64,000 nt of DNA from Prosthecobacter sp. Lineage in GTDB: Bacteria > Verrucomicrobiota > Verrucomicrobiia > Verrucomicrobiales > Verrucomicrobiaceae. The notes beneath the pieces were generated by a model. The model searched no databases. It was not told where the DNA came from and saw nothing but the letters and a program-made list of their open reading frames with translations. This document shows positions 16,383 through 24,143 of the stretch, piece after piece. Where the stretch lies: positions 48,913-112,912 of the forward strand of contig NZ_JACSRD010000171.1 of the NCBI RefSeq assembly GCF_014879935.1, given 5' to 3'. Positions within the stretch are counted from its first letter, which is position 1. The number at the start of each line of letters is the position of its first letter. The translations under genes and the position numbers were made by a program.

Positions 16383-16510
16383 GGAATGACGAAATCCGAA
16401 TGTCGAATGACGAATGTGGAACAAGTCGCGTGTCATGAGCTTGGGGATCCGGGCTTCATTCGTCATTCGTCATTCGTCATTCGTCATTCGTCATTCGTCA
16501 TTCGTCATTC
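16383..16510. repeat. CATTCGT heptamer array with inverted degenerate copies
   Basis: Seven perfect tandem copies of CATTCGT (16457-16505) plus five bases of an eighth end exactly at the moxR stop. Degenerate inverted copies (ACGAATG-like) occupy 16383-16416. The two sets can pair, forming a long hairpin in the mRNA between moxR and the DUF58 gene. The number of units is likely to vary by replication slippage. Heptamer arrays of this kind resemble the short tandemly repeated repetitive sequences of cyanobacteria. Confidence 0.8.
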
Positions 16511-17551
16511 TCAAACCCTCGGCGCTTCAATGGTCTTCAACAACGACGCCAGCATGTCATCCACCGTCTGGCCGCTGATGGCGATCTCCGGCGCGAGCTG
16601 CACGCGGTGCCGCAGCACGGGCAGCACGGCCCGTTTCACATCCGAGGGAGTGATGTAGCTGCGTCCTTCCAACAGCGCATAGGATTTGGCCACGCGCACG
16701 AGACTGATCGCGCCACGTGTTCCGGCACCGAGCGAGATGGCGCTGTGCTGGCGTGTCGCACGCACGATGCTCACGGCGTAATCGACCACCTGATCCACCG
16801 CCTGCACGGCCGCAGCCTCTTCTTGCGCGGCAATGATGTCCTGCGGCGTGCAAACCTGCTGCACGTCAGCAGGCGACAGTCCTCCACCTGAGGCACGGGA
16901 GGAAACCGCCTTCACCACCCAGGTCTCATTGAGCGTGTCCGGGTAATCGATCAGCACCTTGAGCAGGAAACGGTCGAGTTGCGCCTCCGGCAGCGGGTAA
17001 GTTCCCTCCTGCTCGATGGGATTCTGCGTGGCGAAGGTCATGAACGGCGGCGCCAGCGTGTGGCTCTCCCCATCGATGGTCACCTGCGCCTCCTGCATCA
17101 CCTCCAGCAGCGCGGACTGCGTCTTGGCCGGAGCGCGGTTGATTTCATCCGCCAGCAGCAGGTTCGCGAACACCGGCCCGCGCCGCACGCGGAAGGTGCT
17201 GCTGCTCATGTCAAACAACGTGTGCCCGCACACATCGGACGGCATGAGATCAGGCGTGAACTGGATGCGCCGGAAGCTGCCGCCAAACGTGCGTGCGATG
17301 GCCAGCACCAGATGCGTCTTCCCCAGGCCCGGTTTGCCTTCCAACAGCACGTGACCACCGGCCAGCAGCGCCGCGAGGACTTGATACAGCACGTCATCCT
17401 GGCCCACGAACACCTGCCCGACCGCGGCACGGATGTTCTGGAAGACAGTCGTGCTCCTGGGCAACGAAGGCGGCGTGTAGGCTGCGGGAGGCGCATACGA
17501 GCCGGGCGTTTCAGTGGGGATCGGGTTCATGGGTGTGTGGATGGGATTCAA
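16511..17551 (-). CDS. MoxR-family AAA+ ATPase
   Basis: The 346-residue protein has Walker A (LLEGKPGLGKTHL), Walker B (LLADEINRAPAKTQSALLEVMQE), sensor 1 (FATQNPIEQEGTYPLPEAQLDRF) and the C-terminal lid domain typical of MoxR. A Pro-rich N-terminal tail of about 30 residues precedes the fold; an alternative ATG at 17530 would shorten it. MoxR ATPases are chaperone-like and act with the vWA-type DUF58 proteins. The start overlaps the stop of the DUF4350 gene by four bases (ATGA), so translation is coupled. Confidence 0.93.
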   Translation of the reverse strand: MNPIHTPMNPIPTETPGSYAPPAAYTPPSLPRSTTVFQNIRAAVGQVFVGQDDVLYQVLAALLAGGHVLLEGKPGLGKTHLVLAIARTFGGSFRRIQFTPDLMPSDVCGHTLFDMSSSTFRVRRGPVFANLLLADEINRAPAKTQSALLEVMQEAQVTIDGESHTLAPPFMTFATQNPIEQEGTYPLPEAQLDRFLLKVLIDYPDTLNETWVVKAVSSRASGGGLSPADVQQVCTPQDIIAAQEEAAAVQAVDQVVDYAVSIVRATRQHSAISLGAGTRGAISLVRVAKSYALLEGRSYITPSDVKRAVLPVLRHRVQLAPEIAISGQTVDDMLASLLKTIEAPRV

Positions 17552-18915
17552 AGCGCACGACGGATGGCCTGCAGGTCGCGCATGAGATTGACGAAGTTGT
17601 GGGAGCTGTCGGGCGGCGGCACTTCAAAGGCGGCAACGACACGTTTCCCCGGCAGTCCGGTGCGGCGGGCGATCTCATCAGCCAGGGCACCTCCCATTTT
17701 GCGGCTGCCGTCGTGGAGGGAACCGTGCAGTTCACGCACCCGCTCCCACACCGCGTCACGTGCGGCATTCACCAGCAGGCCGCCACGGCGCATGCGCCAG
17801 AAAAATTCGCCCAAGGAGCCGACGTGGCTCGCAAAGTGACGCGTGGAGTCGAGTTCGACCTCGGCAAGCGGCCCGAAACGTGGCATCTGCTGCCACAGCC
17901 AGAAAATCAGGCAGGCACCCAGGGCGATCATCGCCATCCAGCCGTGTTCCCAGAGCAACGTCAGGAAACTGCCGGACGTGGCGGCCACGAACAACACCTC
18001 ACGCGCGCCATTCTCTTCCACGAGCGCCGCCAGCCAGAGCGCATGATCACGTTCGCCGATCCAGCGGTTGCGGAAAGCGCTCGCGTGGGAAAGCAGCGTG
18101 ATGCTGCCCATGCCGTTCTTCAGGTGCAGCGCCAGCGATTCGTTCTTCGATCCGGCGGAGAACTCCCCTGGCCGCAGCTTGCGTTTCAAGACGAGATGCT
18201 GGTAGCCGCCGAGGCTGAGCTGGAATTTCTGACCGTTCCATTCCACCTCACGGACGGATGGGATCCACTTCTCGTCATCTTCATCCTCGTCGTCGGCGTC
18301 TTTGTCCTCGTCCTTGCTCGACTTCTTTTCCTTCTGCTTGCCGTCTTCTTTCTTCTTGGCCGGCTTCTCGGCCTTTTTGCCCTCCATCAGACCCCCAATC
18401 GCCTCTTCGGCCAGTTTTTTGAGCTCATCCTCTTCGACGCGCTTGATCACGCCGACTCCGAGCCGTTCCAGAATGGGATCTTTCTCCTCCTCCAGCAGCA
18501 TGGCGGCGATGAACGACCCGAACTGCGTCTGGAAGTCGTTGTAAGCCCGTGTGCCGCTGAGGCAGTAGATCAAGTGGCCGCCATTGAAGGTCCATTGCAG
18601 CAACTGTTTCGCCCGCCCCTCCGGCAGGCCGCCTTCACCGGAAATGAGGATCACCGCGTCGTGGTCGGGCAGCTTCGTGAGCGACTTCGCACTGCGTGCG
18701 TCGTGACCCAGCTCATCCAGCAGCCGCTCGGCGGCCAGGAACGGATTCACCCGCGCCTTGCCCTTGTAGCCCGTGGTCTTCTCCACGTCCTTCCAATGCC
18801 CTTTGCAGCCGCAGAGAAGCAGAGGGCAAAGGGCAAAGAACAAGGCGAAGCGCACCGCACCGCGGCCATGCAGCCGCTTCTCTTCGCTCTTCGCCCTTGG
18901 CTCTTCGCGTTTCAC
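17548..18915 (-). CDS. DUF4350-like lipoprotein of the MoxR operon
   Basis: I chose the GTG at 18915 as start. It overlaps the upstream stop as GTGA and has an AGGAGG ribosome-binding site a few bases before it; the longer frame to 18954 would cross into the neighbour. The 455-residue product has a basic N-terminus, a hydrophobic stretch and a lipobox (LLCGC near residue 38), so it is a lipoprotein. A DUF4350-like region follows (HDAVILISGEGGLPEG, then GGHLIYCLSGTR). A Lys/Glu/Asp-rich insert of about 50 residues comes next, then a membrane span near residue 325. Its signal peptide is encoded by a purine/pyrimidine inverted repeat also found upstream of recF. Confidence 0.8.
   Translation of the reverse strand: MKREEPRAKSEEKRLHGRGAVRFALFFALCPLLLCGCKGHWKDVEKTTGYKGKARVNPFLAAERLLDELGHDARSAKSLTKLPDHDAVILISGEGGLPEGRAKQLLQWTFNGGHLIYCLSGTRAYNDFQTQFGSFIAAMLLEEEKDPILERLGVGVIKRVEEDELKKLAEEAIGGLMEGKKAEKPAKKKEDGKQKEKKSSKDEDKDADDEDEDDEKWIPSVREVEWNGQKFQLSLGGYQHLVLKRKLRPGEFSAGSKNESLALHLKNGMGSITLLSHASAFRNRWIGERDHALWLAALVEENGAREVLFVAATSGSFLTLLWEHGWMAMIALGACLIFWLWQQMPRFGPLAEVELDSTRHFASHVGSLGEFFWRMRRGGLLVNAARDAVWERVRELHGSLHDGSRKMGGALADEIARRTGLPGKRVVAAFEVPPPDSSHNFVNLMRDLQAIRRAL
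18813..18909. repeat. Purine/pyrimidine inverted repeat inside the lipoprotein signal-peptide code
   Basis: A purine arm (18813-18840, GAGGGCAAAGGGCAAAG-type) is followed 36 bases later by a pyrimidine arm (18877-18909, CTCTTCGCTCTTCGCCCTTG-type). The 28-base core of the pyrimidine arm matches 23 of 28 positions with the arm at 38013-38040, all differences being transitions. It lies within the first codons of the DUF4350 gene. Confidence 0.6.
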
Positions 18916-20348
18916 GCCTCGCCTCCTTTCTCCACAAACGGCCACTGATCGCACAGGCTCTTCATTTCCTCGTCGGACACGGGTAGCACCGCGTAGGCGA
19001 TCTGCACCCAGGCTCCGGTGAGCTGCTTGAAATAGCTCGCCTCGGTCTTCTCGCCGGCCTTCAGCACATGCACGAGGCAGTCCTCCTCCGTGTCGCTGTC
19101 AGAGATCGGCACGTGACGTCGTGTGACCAGCCACGAAAGCGATCCGCGATAGAGCAGGCTGAGCGCCTCTTTGAAATCGCCGGCGGCCCACGCCGCGCGA
19201 GCGGCGGCCACGATGTCGTCCGGCAGGCTCTCGCGCGTGATGTTCAGGCCCATGATCACCTTCGGCGCACGCACCGGCGCCTTGCTGACGCCGCGCGTGA
19301 CGAACATCTGCCGGTTGTTCACGAGATAAATCACCAGCCATACCACCAGACCGACGATCACCAGCCAGAACAGCACCTCGCCGATCACGCCGAGGAAATC
19401 CAGTTTGGGAACAGTGGGAAGGTCCGGGGCATCGAATTCGGGCACCCACTCCTTGGTCTTGATCTTGTGCACCTCAAAGGCGGGATCTTTGAGCACCTCC
19501 TTCACGACCTTCGCAGCATCCTTGCCTTCTGCCTCCTGTGCGATGGCCTGACCGCCGCTGAACGCGAAACAAGCGATCAAAACCGCCGCGGCACCACTCA
19601 ATCGCGTGGCCATGCGGCGGAAGGCCAGCTCCACGTCCCACCCCTCGATGCGGGTGCGGCAGTTCAGATACAAGGCGAAGCCCGCACCGACGTAAAACGG
19701 CTCCACCAGACTCACGACAATCATGTGACAGGCAGCGCCCCACCACAGGAAGGCATCCGGGATCGTGTTCTCGATGTCGAATGCCTGATACAGCCCGTTC
19801 CAGTCCGGCTGGGCCGATTCCGGCAGCAGCTCGTAGGTGCCCCACATCAGTCCGAGCCAGGCGACGAGTTCGATCTTCGAAAACGCATAGCTGAGCGAGG
19901 AGCCGGAGCCGCCGCCGTCCATCGCCAGCGTTTTGACACGACGATTCGCCGCCGAGCCGCGCAAGCCCTCCAGCATCTGCGCCGGCATGGCAAAGCTGCG
20001 GATGAATGAGAACCGCCGCCACAGCAGCGCGGGCAGGAAATTTGACAGCCACAGGCGAGGCCAGGCCTTCCACGTCTCGACAAAGCCCGGACGCACTCCG
20101 AATGCCGCCCGGCTCAGAAAATACAGCGGCACGCGGCCGTAGAGCGGTTTCAGCCACCACACGACCAGCGGAATCCACTCCGGCGCTGACCGCAGCAGCA
20201 CGCACACCGCCGCCCACAGCGGGAACACCGTGCTGGCCCACAACAGCAGCAGGCGGCCGAAGTCACGCCGCACCATGGCACAGCCGAGATCCACGGCCTC
20301 CCACGGCTGACGCGGCCGCAGCACGACAGTCATGTCCTCAAGCCGCAT
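18912..20348 (-). CDS. Membrane protein with C-terminal DUF4129 domain
   Basis: The 478-residue protein has several membrane spans at about residues 25-290 and another near 315-340. A cytoplasmic DUF4129 domain follows, with the pattern AARAAWAAGDFKEALSLLYRG and a later histidine-containing VTRRHVPISDSDTEEDCL. DUF4129 is found in transglutaminase-like and MoxR-associated membrane proteins. Its function is unknown. It overlaps the SpoIIM-like gene by 11 bases and the DUF4350 gene by four, inside the coupled operon. Confidence 0.82.
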   Translation of the reverse strand: MRLEDMTVVLRPRQPWEAVDLGCAMVRRDFGRLLLLWASTVFPLWAAVCVLLRSAPEWIPLVVWWLKPLYGRVPLYFLSRAAFGVRPGFVETWKAWPRLWLSNFLPALLWRRFSFIRSFAMPAQMLEGLRGSAANRRVKTLAMDGGGSGSSLSYAFSKIELVAWLGLMWGTYELLPESAQPDWNGLYQAFDIENTIPDAFLWWGAACHMIVVSLVEPFYVGAGFALYLNCRTRIEGWDVELAFRRMATRLSGAAAVLIACFAFSGGQAIAQEAEGKDAAKVVKEVLKDPAFEVHKIKTKEWVPEFDAPDLPTVPKLDFLGVIGEVLFWLVIVGLVVWLVIYLVNNRQMFVTRGVSKAPVRAPKVIMGLNITRESLPDDIVAAARAAWAAGDFKEALSLLYRGSLSWLVTRRHVPISDSDTEEDCLVHVLKAGEKTEASYFKQLTGAWVQIAYAVLPVSDEEMKSLCDQWPFVEKGGEA

Positions 20349-21309
20349 CCGCCTGCCCCCTTCCGCTGAAAATCAAAAACACCGCCAGCACCACCCAGCA
20401 CAATCCGCCCGCCGTGAACTTCATCACCGGCGGCAGGTTCAGCGGCGACCAGAAGGCTTCCAGCACCGCGGCGATGCTCGTCAGCACGGCCGCGCCGACC
20501 AGCAGCGGCAGCGCCTTCCGCCCCGCCAGCACCAGGGCCGCGCGTCGCTCCAGACGGCCCGGCCGCAGCACCGACCAGCCCACCCGCATCCCCGCCATCG
20601 CCGAGATCACCAGCCCGGTGAGCTCCGGTGCGCCGTGGGCGATCACCCAGGTGTAAAGCGTCATCGGATTGCCCGAGTAGTGCACGTAACCGAACACCGC
20701 GCCGAGGAAGAGCGCATTGAACAGCAGCGCAAACAGCGAACCGACACCACCGACGATGCCACCGGCGAAGGTTTTGAAGTCGATATCGACATTGTTCCAG
20801 ATGTAGAAGCAGAACGCGGCGAATCCGCTGCCGAAGCTCTCGCGCACGTAGTCGGACGGCTTGCTGCTCTCCCCATACATGCTCTCGACCTGCGCCATGC
20901 CGTCCGGCCCCAGCAGTGCCATGGCCCATTCCGGATGCGATGGCGTGATCAGGGCGATCAAAACCGCCGGCAGATAAAACAAGGCCGTGAACCACCAGAA
21001 CAGCCGCCACTCCTTCCGCACCGCTTGTGGAAACTCCACGATGAACAACCGCACGAATCCCTCCCATCCGCCGGAGCTGTGCCGCTCCAGCACGCGGTAG
21101 CCGCGGATCGCCAGCGCATTGAGCTGCTGTGTCAGCCGCTGCGGGCTCATGCGGTGCTGTGCCACGCTCAAATCATGGCAGACCTGCCGGAAGGTGGCGG
21201 GCAGCTCCTCCACATCCTCGCGCGGCTTGCCGTATTCCACATCCGTCAGCAGCTTTTCCAGCTTCTGCCAGCGCGGTTCGATGTGTTTCTCAAACTGGGC
21301 AGGTGTCAT
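20338..21309 (-). CDS. SpoIIM-family (stage II sporulation M-like) membrane protein
   Basis: The start is the ATG at 21309, which overlaps the stop of the RDD gene (ATGA); the longer frame adds 28 residues that lie over that gene. The 323-residue product opens with a soluble helical region (MTPAQFEKHIEPRWQKLEKLL, given in part). Multiple membrane spans with the SpoIIM-like pattern of small residues follow (GIVGGVGSLFALLFNALFLG, then HGAPELTGLVISAMAG). In non-sporulating bacteria SpoIIM-like proteins travel with MoxR, DUF58 and RDD proteins; the role is unknown and probably envelope-related. Confidence 0.85.
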   Translation of the reverse strand: MTPAQFEKHIEPRWQKLEKLLTDVEYGKPREDVEELPATFRQVCHDLSVAQHRMSPQRLTQQLNALAIRGYRVLERHSSGGWEGFVRLFIVEFPQAVRKEWRLFWWFTALFYLPAVLIALITPSHPEWAMALLGPDGMAQVESMYGESSKPSDYVRESFGSGFAAFCFYIWNNVDIDFKTFAGGIVGGVGSLFALLFNALFLGAVFGYVHYSGNPMTLYTWVIAHGAPELTGLVISAMAGMRVGWSVLRPGRLERRAALVLAGRKALPLLVGAAVLTSIAAVLEAFWSPLNLPPVMKFTAGGLCWVVLAVFLIFSGRGQADAA

Positions 21310-22073
21310 GATCGGAACAGCGGGGCTCCCTTCAGTGGCGGCGGCGTACCGCGTTTCTCCTCCGGCTCCTGCAGCCAAAGCGCCATGCCGCACAGGCGGC
21401 GCAGCCCCTCCACACCCGGCGCCTGGGTCAGAGGCTCCGCCACAGCGGCCAGCTCGATGCGGCGTTCATCGGCCCACAGCGGCGCACGTTCGATGAATTG
21501 CAGCAGCGCCGCCTGCTCCTCACGCGTCAGCACCTGCGCCGGCGCACGACGCTCCGCACGGATCTCCGTGACAGCGACCGGCGCTGGCGGCGGATCGGCG
21601 TAGGTCACCACCGTGTTCGCCACCAGGTCGCCCAGACGCTGGAAACGCTTCGTGAACAGCATGCAGATGATTCCGGTCAGGTAGAGCGCCGGCATGAAAT
21701 CCACCACGCGCAGAAAATTCCGCATCACCGCCTGAGCCAGCGTCACCGGGCCGCCGGTCATGCTCATCACCCGCAGTTTCATCGAGCGCTGACCTGGAGT
21801 GGCGCCTCTCGCACCGGCCTCGAAGATCACATTGTAAAACCACTCCATGAAGAACATGAACAGCAGCATCAAACCGGCCGTCAGCTCCATGCCCAGGCCC
21901 GGCAGCACCAGAAAAATCGCCGCGATCCACACCACCAGGTAGATCCCCAGCCGCACCAGCAGGTCGATCGTGTAGGCCATGCTCCGCACCGCCGGACCCG
22001 CCACGCGCAGTTGAATCTCCACGCCATCCGCGAGTTCGACTGGTTGCAAGGTGTCCGCGCGTGCCGCTGCCAT
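21306..22073 (-). CDS. RDD family membrane protein
   Basis: This 255-residue protein starts with a short cytoplasmic lead. The RDD domain covers about residues 25-160, with VRSMAYTIDLLVRLGIYLV, GQRSMKLRVMSMTGGPV and NFLRVVDFMPALY. The conserved first Asp is present and a three-span topology is expected. The last 90 residues are soluble and charged. RDD proteins can transport ions or serve as membrane partners. As first gene of the RDD / SpoIIM / DUF4129 / DUF4350 / MoxR / DUF58 operon it probably defines the membrane part of that complex. Confidence 0.88.
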   Translation of the reverse strand: MAAARADTLQPVELADGVEIQLRVAGPAVRSMAYTIDLLVRLGIYLVVWIAAIFLVLPGLGMELTAGLMLLFMFFMEWFYNVIFEAGARGATPGQRSMKLRVMSMTGGPVTLAQAVMRNFLRVVDFMPALYLTGIICMLFTKRFQRLGDLVANTVVTYADPPPAPVAVTEIRAERRAPAQVLTREEQAALLQFIERAPLWADERRIELAAVAEPLTQAPGVEGLRRLCGMALWLQEPEEKRGTPPPLKGAPLFRS

Positions 22074-22188
22074 CAGCCATAATCAAGCGGGTGCGTTTGA
22101 TTTTGACAACCACCGAATTTTTTTCGTAGCCTCCGCTCACGACTGGCCGATGGCCGGTCGGCGTCTCACCTCCAAACCTCTCCACACC

Positions 22189-22707
22189 ATGGAAAACCCT
22201 GCCAACCCCTACTCCACGCCCGTCGCCAACCTTTACGGAACCGCCACCGGCAATGGTGCGGACGCCGTCTCCCCCGGCACCATCGCCCAGCTCGCAGGGA
22301 CCAAGCCCTGGGTGCGCTTCATTTCGGTCATACTCTGGATCGGCATCGCCTTCATGATCCTCGGTGCCATCGGTCTCGGCTCGATGATGGCTTTCGGCTT
22401 TTCCCAGGCCAAAAACAGCCCCTTCGGCGGAGCGGAGATGATCGTGATCGTCGTGATGTACGGCATTTTCGCCTTCCTCTACATCTACCCGGCGGTGAAA
22501 CTCTGGGCTTACGCCAACCGCATCGCCAGCCTCAGTTCCACACGGTCCGTCGCCGATCTCGATGCCGCCCTGACCGAGCAGCGCCGTTTCTGGAAGTTCA
22601 TCGCCATCCTGGCGATCATCATGATCTGCCTCTACATCGTCTTCATCATCGGCATGGTCGGCTTTGGAGCCACGGCGGCGATGAAAGCCGGTGCCTTCCC
22701 GAAATAA
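22189..22707 (+). CDS. Small membrane protein, DUF5362-like
   Basis: I set the start at the ATG at 22189 (MENPANPYSTP). The longer frame upstream runs through the divergent promoter region and has no typical N-terminus. The 172-residue protein opens with NPYSTP, common in small verrucomicrobial membrane proteins. It has membrane spans near residues 45-75, 85-110 and 140-165, with the soluble RIASLSSTRSVADLDAAL loop between the last two. It resembles DUF5362 proteins, whose role is unknown. Its stop codon directly abuts the stop codon of convergent hemW, with no base between. Confidence 0.7.
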   Translation: MENPANPYSTPVANLYGTATGNGADAVSPGTIAQLAGTKPWVRFISVILWIGIAFMILGAIGLGSMMAFGFSQAKNSPFGGAEMIVIVVMYGIFAFLYIYPAVKLWAYANRIASLSSTRSVADLDAALTEQRRFWKFIAILAIIMICLYIVFIIGMVGFGATAAMKAGAFPK

Positions 22708-23796
22708 TCATCCCATCAAGGCCACCGCAATCGGATCGACGAGTGGTTTGCCCGCGCGCGTCAGCCGCACGAACTGCTCGTCGAACTCCAGCAAGCCTTG
22801 ATCACGCAAAGTCCCCAACATTTGGCGCGACTCCGCGTTGATCAAATCCAGCGGCAACCCGCGTGCCATGCGCAGCTCCAGCCCAAAGCGCTCCGTGCGC
22901 CGGTTTTCCGGGGTGATCTCCTCCACATCCGTCATCGTCGGCTCACCAGCCAGCGTCATCGCAATGTAGCGGCCGGTGTCAGGCACACTTTTCCAGCGTC
23001 TGCCATTCACCGTCGAAAACGCCCCGGGACCGATGCCGATATAGTCCTCACCGAGCCAGTAGGCCTCATTGTGAACGCTGCGAAAGCCCGGTTTCGCATA
23101 ATTCGAGATCTCGTACTGCTCGTAACCGTCCGCCGCGAGCATGTCGATCGCCAGATGGAAGAACTCCACGTCCTTGCCCTCATCCGAGTGAAACTCACCG
23201 CTCTTCAGGCGGCGGAAAAAGTCCGTGTCCTCCTCATAATTGAGGTTGTAGGCCGAGATATGGTCCGGCCTCGACGCCAGAGTGTATTGCAGCGTGTTTT
23301 TCCACTCCTCCAGGCTCTGTCCCGGCACCGAAAACATCAGATCAATGTTCAAACTCGGAAAACGCGTCTCGCACAGCACGCCCCACGTCTCCTCGGCCTG
23401 CGCTGGTGAATGATCACGCCCCAAAGTCTTCAGCGTCTTCTCATCCCAGGCCTGGATGCCCAGCGAAACCCGCGTCACGCCCAGATCGCGCATCATCGCC
23501 GCCTTCGACGCCGTGATGTTCCGCGGATTCGCCTCCATCGTGAACTCCACCACCTCCGAAACATCCACACGCTCGCGCAGCCCGCGCAGCAGCCGCTCCA
23601 GGTGCGTCTCGCTCAGCATCGTCGGCGTCCCGCCGCCAAAAAAGATCGTCCTCGGCTTCAGCGGCTGCTTTTCCATCTCCATCAGCACCGCATCCACAAA
23701 CGCCGTCATGTCCGTCCCGCCCGGCGTGTGCTTGTGAAAGCTGCAATACGGGCAGATGCGGTGGCAGAAGGGGATGTGGATGTAGAGGTGATGCAA
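22708..23796 (-). CDS. hemW: HemW-like radical SAM protein (heme chaperone / coproporphyrinogen oxidase-like)
   Basis: The 362-residue product has the radical SAM cluster motif CHRICPYCSF, then IFFGGGTPTML, TMEANPRN and VSLGIQAWDEKTL. The C-terminal HemN-like domain has ISNYAKPGFRSVHNEAYW and GIGPGAFS. The CxxxCxxC sequence context and lack of an N-terminal extension fit HemW, a heme-trafficking protein, better than the oxidase HemN. The only initiation codon at the expected place (MHHLYIHIPFC) is TTG at 23796, with no good ribosome-binding site. The inverted repeat of the adjoining IS begins five bases upstream, so the native leader may have been replaced. Confidence 0.88.
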   Translation of the reverse strand: MHHLYIHIPFCHRICPYCSFHKHTPGGTDMTAFVDAVLMEMEKQPLKPRTIFFGGGTPTMLSETHLERLLRGLRERVDVSEVVEFTMEANPRNITASKAAMMRDLGVTRVSLGIQAWDEKTLKTLGRDHSPAQAEETWGVLCETRFPSLNIDLMFSVPGQSLEEWKNTLQYTLASRPDHISAYNLNYEEDTDFFRRLKSGEFHSDEGKDVEFFHLAIDMLAADGYEQYEISNYAKPGFRSVHNEAYWLGEDYIGIGPGAFSTVNGRRWKSVPDTGRYIAMTLAGEPTMTDVEEITPENRRTERFGLELRMARGLPLDLINAESRQMLGTLRDQGLLEFDEQFVRLTRAGKPLVDPIAVALMG

Positions 23797-23819
23797 GGCG
23801 GTACGTTGTTCACGCTGTT

Positions 23820-24143
23820 ACCCGTTCCGAAGTTGTTCATCAAGCGGCGGGAAAGGCGTCACGTTCAAAACGCCAGCCGCCGCCGGTTGTGAACAACTTC
23901 GCCGCGGCGAAAACCGCGGTGGTGGATAAGCTCCCGAAGTCCTCCGCCCGGAGGATCCGAGAGCGCCTGCCGCGCGACACGGTCCGTTCACGCTCGCCTC
24001 GCGAAGGCTCGCTGAAGAACACCGGTCCGCGCGCAGGCTCCCGCCCAAGGTCTGATAGAACTCCAGCTCATGAAGCTCCTGTAACAGCACGACCCCGCGC
24101 GGGGGCTGCGGCAGCCTCCCGGCCCACGCAACCCGCACCACCC
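23820..24143 (+). ncRNA. Candidate bridge RNA region in the leader of the IS110-family element
   Basis: IS110-group elements carry a guide-like bridge RNA in the non-coding segment before the transposase gene. Here the 324 bases before the ATG are rich in hairpins: a 12-bp perfect outer stem (23828-23839 with 23890-23901) with inner G/C pairing, CCGCGG/CCGCGG at 23903-23919, TCCTCC/GGAGGA at 23940-23955, and a nested stem at about 23976-24050. Two more G/C hairpins lie at about 24100-24120. No reading frame of convincing composition occupies it. Exact RNA ends and loop assignments cannot be read from one copy. Confidence 0.45.
23828..23901. repeat. Long imperfect hairpin at the left end of the IS
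   Basis: CGAAGTTGTTCA at 23828 pairs perfectly with its complement at 23890-23901. Inside, GCGGCGG pairs with CCGCCGC and GGCGT with ACGCC. The octamer GTTGTTCA in both arms also occurs in the element's inverted repeats. Confidence 0.7.

Noticed and set aside
16457..16510. Possible CRISPR array
   Set aside because: Units are 7 bp in direct contact with no spacers, so this is a simple tandem repeat.
23889..24143. Longer start for the IS110 transposase
   Set aside because: The added 85 residues are Arg/Pro-rich and lie on the structured leader; the RuvC-like domain begins right after the ATG at 24144.
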